Part shown: positions 60,913-64,000 of the stretch, one piece after another | How positions within the stretch are numbered: the first letter of the stretch is position 1 | Layout of the letters: every line of letters begins with the position of its first letter | NCBI GenBank assembly: GCA_945947575.1 | Contig: CAMEYM010000015.1 | Location: 17,589-81,588, forward strand | Direction: 5' to 3' | Length of the DNA stretch: 64,000 nucleotides | Source: Rhizobium sp. Q54 | GTDB taxonomy: Bacteria > Pseudomonadota > Alphaproteobacteria > UBA2966 > CAIVPW01 | Translations under genes and position numbers: made by a program | Notes under the pieces: generated by a model | What the model was told of the DNA's origin: nothing | The model's input: the letters and a program-made list of their open reading frames with translations, nothing else | The model's database searches: none

Positions 60913-62340
60913 CTACGCATCCAGCACCCACGTGTCCTTGGTGCCGCCGCCCTGAGAGGAATTCACGACGAGCGAGCCCTTCTCCAGCGCGACGCGCGTC
61001 AGGCCGCCGGGCACGATGCGCACTTGTTCGGGCGTCGAGAGCACGTACGGGCGGAGGTCGACGTGGCGCGGCGCGATGCCGCGTTTTACGAACGTCGGGC
61101 AGGTGGAGAGCGCCAAGGTTGGCTGGGCGATGTAGTTGCCGGGGTTCGCCTGGATGCGCTTCTTGAAGTCGGTGATCTGCGCCTTGGTCGATGCCGGTCC
61201 GATCAGCATGCCGTAGCCGCCGGAGCCGTGCACCTCTTTGACGACCAGTTCGCCCAGATGGTCGAGCACATACTTGAAGTCGTCCGGGCGCCGGCAGAGG
61301 TAGGTCGGCACGTTCTTCAGGATCGGCTCTTCGTTCAGGTAGAAGCGCACGATGTCCGGAGCGAACGCGTACACCGCCTTGTCGTCGGCGACGCCAGTGC
61401 CCAGCGCGTTGGCGAGCGCGACGCGGCCCGAACGATAGACGGACAAGAGTCCCGGCACGCCGAGGAGCGAGTCCTGGCGCAGCGCCAACGGATCGAGGAA
61501 ATCGTCGTCAATACGCCGGTAGACGACATCGACGCGCGCCGGTCCGGCCGGCGTACGCATGTAGACGAAGCCGTTGGCGACGAACAGGTCCTGTCCTTCG
61601 ACCAGCTCCACCCCCATCTGCTCGGCGAGGAACGCGTGCTCGAAGTATGCGGAGTTCTCCGGCCCCGGCGTCAGCACCACCACGGTCGGGTCAGCGCTCG
61701 GCGATGCCGCGCGCAGCGTGTTGAGCAATTCTTCCGGATAGTGGTCGACCGGCGCGATCCGGTTCTGCGCGAATAGCTCGGGGAACAGGCGCATCATGAT
61801 GACGCGGTTCTCCAGCATGTAGGACACACCCGACGGCGTGCGCAGGTTGTCCTCCAGCACGTAGAAGTCGTTCTCGCCGGTGCGCACGATGTCGATGCCG
61901 GCGACGTGGACGTAGACGCCGCGCGGCGGCGTCACGCCGGCGGCTTCAGGCCTGAACTGCTTGTTGGTGAGGACCAGGTCTTCCGGGATGATGCCGGCGC
62001 GCAGGATGTCGCGATTGCCGTAGATGTCGGTGAGGAACGCGTTCATCGCGCGCACGCGCTGCTCGAGGCCCTTGCGCACATGCGCCCACTGCGCGGCGGT
62101 GATGACGCGGGGGATGATGTCGAACGGGATCAGGCGCTCGGTGTCGCCGTGACCGTAGACCGTGAAAGTGATGCCGAGGCGGCGGAATAGCAGGTCCGCC
62201 TCGCTGCGCACGCGATCGAACTCCTCTTTGGGAGTGAGCGTGAGCCACGTCTCGAGGTTCTGATACGCGGGCCGCAGCCCCCCTCCGGGCTCGCGCATCT
62301 CATCGAACGCGGCGAGTGCAGGTCCCCGCGCGCTATTCAC
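60913..62340 (-). CDS. Circularly permuted ATP-grasp type 2 protein
   Basis: This 475-residue protein has the family segments ITFTVYGHGDTERLIPFDIIPRVI, VLEDNLRTPSGVSYMLENR and VVKEVHGSGGYGMLIGP, with permuted ATP-grasp order. Such proteins may ligate amino acids or peptides using ATP. It is the first gene of the Anbu cluster, transcribed toward the alpha-E gene. Length is typical of the family. Confidence 0.93.
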   Translation of the reverse strand: MNSARGPALAAFDEMREPGGGLRPAYQNLETWLTLTPKEEFDRVRSEADLLFRRLGITFTVYGHGDTERLIPFDIIPRVITAAQWAHVRKGLEQRVRAMNAFLTDIYGNRDILRAGIIPEDLVLTNKQFRPEAAGVTPPRGVYVHVAGIDIVRTGENDFYVLEDNLRTPSGVSYMLENRVIMMRLFPELFAQNRIAPVDHYPEELLNTLRAASPSADPTVVVLTPGPENSAYFEHAFLAEQMGVELVEGQDLFVANGFVYMRTPAGPARVDVVYRRIDDDFLDPLALRQDSLLGVPGLLSVYRSGRVALANALGTGVADDKAVYAFAPDIVRFYLNEEPILKNVPTYLCRRPDDFKYVLDHLGELVVKEVHGSGGYGMLIGPASTKAQITDFKKRIQANPGNYIAQPTLALSTCPTFVKRGIAPRHVDLRPYVLSTPEQVRIVPGGLTRVALEKGSLVVNSSQGGGTKDTWVLDA

Positions 62341-62379
62341 GTCTCACATGTAGCACGCGGCGCGCCAACCTATCTCGCG

Positions 62380-63291
62380 CTACGCGCGCGTCAGCTCATA
62401 GAGCGCGACCGACGCGGCGACCGAGACATTGAGGCTCCCGGTCGCACCCTCGACCGGATGGGTCGCGAGCCTGGCGCGGAAGTCGCAATGCTCGCTGGTG
62501 AGGCGGCGCATGCCACTTCCTTCGGCACCCAGGACGAGGGCGACCGCGCCCTGGTGCCTGGCGCCATCGAGCGTTTCGGTCGCGGCAGAGTCGAGTCCGA
62601 CGCTCCAGTAACCGAGCTCTGCGAGGGTCGCGAGGGCGCGGACAAGGTTGGGGACCCGTACGAAGGGTAGGCGCTCGAGCGCCCCCGACGCGGCCTTGGC
62701 CAGGGTTCCGCTTTCGGGCGGCGAGTGCGCGGCCGTTGCCACGATGGCTTTGACCCCGAAGGCAGCCGCCGAGCGCAGAATCGCGCCGACGTTGCGCGGG
62801 TCGGTCACCTGGTCGAGGACCAGAACCACGGTGCGTCCACCCTTGGTGGGCTCGCACGATTCGGAAAGATCAGGGTTTTCCAGGGGCTTAACCAGGGCCG
62901 CGAGGCCCTGATGGACGGCGCCGGCGGGCAGCAAGGTGGCAATCTGAGCCGGGCCAACCATTTCTGCCCGCACCCGGTTGCCGAGTTCTTGGTCGTGGCG
63001 GCCGCGGGCCTCGTCGGTGAGGAGCAGGCGGCTGACCGAGCGGGCCGGATTTGCGAGGGCGGCGAGGGTGGCGTGGCTTCCCCAGATCCAAACCGAGGCG
63101 CCTTGGCCTGCGGCAGAGCGTCGCGAGTCCCGGTCCTGAGGACGCGGGCTTCTGGCGCGGGTATGGGTTTGCGAGCTGTCGGCCCGGGAAGTGGATTTCG
63201 CGCCCCCGGCTGACGGCCGGGCTGGCGTGTGATCGGCGCGTGGGTCCCGATCAGATCCTCGGGAGGCCGCGTTACGCTTGCGAGACGCCAT
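62380..63291 (-). CDS. rlmB: TrmH-family 23S rRNA 2'-O-ribose methyltransferase RlmB-like
   Basis: This 303-residue SPOUT methyltransferase has a substrate-binding domain (SVWIWGSHATLAALANPARSVSRLLLT) and the knotted catalytic domain with the three motifs VLDQVTDPRNVGAILRSAAAFG, LVLGAEGSGMRRL and GATGSLNVSVAASVALYEL. An extra polar, arginine-rich N-terminus of about 60 residues precedes the usual start. It probably methylates a ribose of 23S rRNA. It is divergent from the tRNA-Tyr unit. Confidence 0.9.
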   Translation of the reverse strand: MASRKRNAASRGSDRDPRADHTPARPSAGGAKSTSRADSSQTHTRARSPRPQDRDSRRSAAGQGASVWIWGSHATLAALANPARSVSRLLLTDEARGRHDQELGNRVRAEMVGPAQIATLLPAGAVHQGLAALVKPLENPDLSESCEPTKGGRTVVLVLDQVTDPRNVGAILRSAAAFGVKAIVATAAHSPPESGTLAKAASGALERLPFVRVPNLVRALATLAELGYWSVGLDSAATETLDGARHQGAVALVLGAEGSGMRRLTSEHCDFRARLATHPVEGATGSLNVSVAASVALYELTRA

Positions 63292-63307
63292 GGGTGCAAC
63301 CTATACT
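63278..63307 (+). promoter_or_regulatory. Possible promoter of the tRNA-Tyr/tRNA-Gly/tuf unit
   Basis: TTGCGA (63278-63283) and TATACT (63302-63307) are separated by 18 bases on the plus strand, fitting a sigma70-type promoter. It lies about 205 bases before tRNA-Tyr and overlaps the first codons of the divergent rlmB. Confidence 0.4.
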
Positions 63308-63512
63308 GTGGGCCGTGATTTGAACGCAACACCGCGAGCGGGCGGGGCTGCGCGATGGTCGTTGGCACTTTTGCGATGCGCGCCGCTGGCGCAGCACGCT
63401 GGTGAACCAAGGGAGCGGATACTAAAGCAAGACGGCGCCTTTCTGCTGTGAGGCACGAAGGCACATCCGTCGCATCGCGCGCTTCGGCGCGCGCTGCGGG
63501 GGCGTGGAGTGT

Positions 63513-63598
63513 GGAGGGGTGCCCGAGTGGCTAAAGGGGACGGACTGTAAATCCGTTGGCGTACGCCTACGCTGGTTCAAATCCAGCCCCCTCCACCA
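63513..63598 (+). tRNA. tRNA-Tyr (anticodon GTA)
   Basis: A class II tRNA of 86 bases with acceptor stem GGAGGGG/CCCCTCC, anticodon loop CTGTAAA, long variable arm (GGCGTACGCCTACG region), T-arm GCTGGTTCAAATCCAGC and encoded CCA. Confidence 0.95.
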
Positions 63599-63693
63599 GC
63601 ACTCCGCAGAGTGGCGACTATATAGAGAGCGAGCGGAGCGAGGGTTTCGTCGGACGAGCGGAATAGAGAACCGGCCCAAGGACGGCACGGATC

Positions 63694-63767
63694 GCGGGTG
63701 TAGCTCAATGGTAGAGCAGCAGCCTTCCAAGCTGAATACGAGGGTTCGATTCCCTTCACCCGCTCCA
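63694..63767 (+). tRNA. tRNA-Gly (anticodon TCC)
   Basis: A 74-base tRNA with acceptor stem GCGGGTG/CACCCGC, D-arm AGCTCAATGGTAGAGC, anticodon loop CTTCCAA, T-arm AGGGTTCGATTCCCT, discriminator T and encoded CCA. It lies between tRNA-Tyr and tuf. Confidence 0.95.
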
Positions 63768-63851
63768 GCCGCTGCCTAGAGGCGACGCGACGAAGGCTAC
63801 ACGGGGCAACACGCCGTCGCGGGACGGCACAGACGGGCGACAGCAGGCGAC

Positions 63852-64000
63852 ATGGCCAAAGAAAAGTTCGAACGCAACAAGCCACACGTGAACGTCGGCA
63901 CGATTGGTCACGTTGACCACGGCAAGACGACGCTGACGGCTGCGATCACGAAGGTTCTGGCGTCGCAGGGCATGGCTGAATTCATGGCCTATGACCAGAT
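63852..64000 (+). CDS. tuf: Elongation factor Tu (5' part only)
   Basis: The first 49 codons of EF-Tu are present: the start [20 protein letters not shown] and the G1 motif GHVDHGKTT of the GTPase domain. The gene continues past the window. It follows tRNA-Tyr and tRNA-Gly, the usual tRNA-tuf arrangement, and is probably transcribed with them. EF-Tu delivers aminoacyl-tRNA to the ribosome. Confidence 0.97.
   Translation, partial: MAKEKFERNKPHVNVGTIGHVDHGKTTLTAAITKVLASQGMAEFMAYDQ

Overview
The window is high-GC, densely packed chromosomal DNA from a proteobacterium, most likely an alphaproteobacterium. This is inferred from a HisKA_2 sensor kinase paired with a single-domain receiver, a red-type (form IC) Rubisco operon with cbbX, an Anbu protease cluster and a KGG-repeat stress protein. 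I see no phage genes, insertion sequences or CRISPR arrays. Shine-Dalgarno sites and stop-start overlaps decide most starts, and several convergent gene pairs meet at a shared or adjacent CTAG.

Layout. 1-7.4 kb: the 5' part of a lipoprotein subtilase, a coiled-coil/adenylate cyclase pair, a receiver/sensor kinase pair and a small helical protein. 7.5-10.3 kb: a DMT exporter, a small lipoprotein, a SRPBCC protein, a 50-residue membrane peptide and a TolB_N-like protein. 10.4-20.3 kb (minus strand): a Calvin-cycle operon transcribed pfp-prk-tkt-gap-pgk-cbbL-cbbS-cbbX. Upstream is a probable promoter with an array of CTACCC/GGGTAG half-sites. 20.3-23.1 kb: a LuxR-type regulator with a degenerate receiver, an enolase-superfamily epimerase and a ferredoxin-reductase-type protein form one minus-strand operon.

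23.2-31.1 kb (plus strand): a cyclic-nucleotide-binding protein, an MBL-fold hydrolase, a 1182-residue GltD/NfnB-plus-PyrK/NfnA fusion oxidoreductase, a receiver lacking its phosphoacceptor Asp overlapping an Hpt protein, UbiX, and a Sel1-repeat protein. 31.1-35.7 kb (minus): a complete branched-chain amino acid type ABC transporter (livKHMGF). 35.8-43.2 kb: secreted and metabolic genes, including an amidohydrolase, a tandem Rap1a-like protein, ThiI with an apparent poly-G frameshift, a nuclease-like protein, a nicotinamidase and a pentapeptide-repeat protein. 43.2-46.8 kb: an OmpR-type regulator with an internal deletion, divergent from a hybrid histidine kinase, then a 24-residue membrane peptide.

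47.2-53.6 kb: a KGG stress protein, a glycosyltransferase and glycogen-debranching enzyme pair, a LemA/TPM-domain trio and a YqaE-like protein. 53.6-58.2 kb: tRNA-Thr, a YkgJ-type protein, an MscS channel and a KefB-like antiporter. 58.4-62.3 kb: an Anbu cluster (ATP-grasp, alpha-E, transglutaminase, Anbu). 62.4-64 kb: an RlmB-like methyltransferase and a divergent tRNA-Tyr/tRNA-Gly/tuf unit that runs off the window.

The Calvin operon supplies CO2 fixation enzymes from ribulose-5-phosphate to triose phosphate. It has no FBPase, SBPase or aldolase here, so the PPi-dependent phosphofructokinase may cover the bisphosphatase steps. The most unusual locus is 23.2-31.1 kb, where a candidate bifurcating oxidoreductase sits with a cyclic-nucleotide sensor and a phosphorelay-like pair whose receiver cannot be phosphorylated in the usual way.
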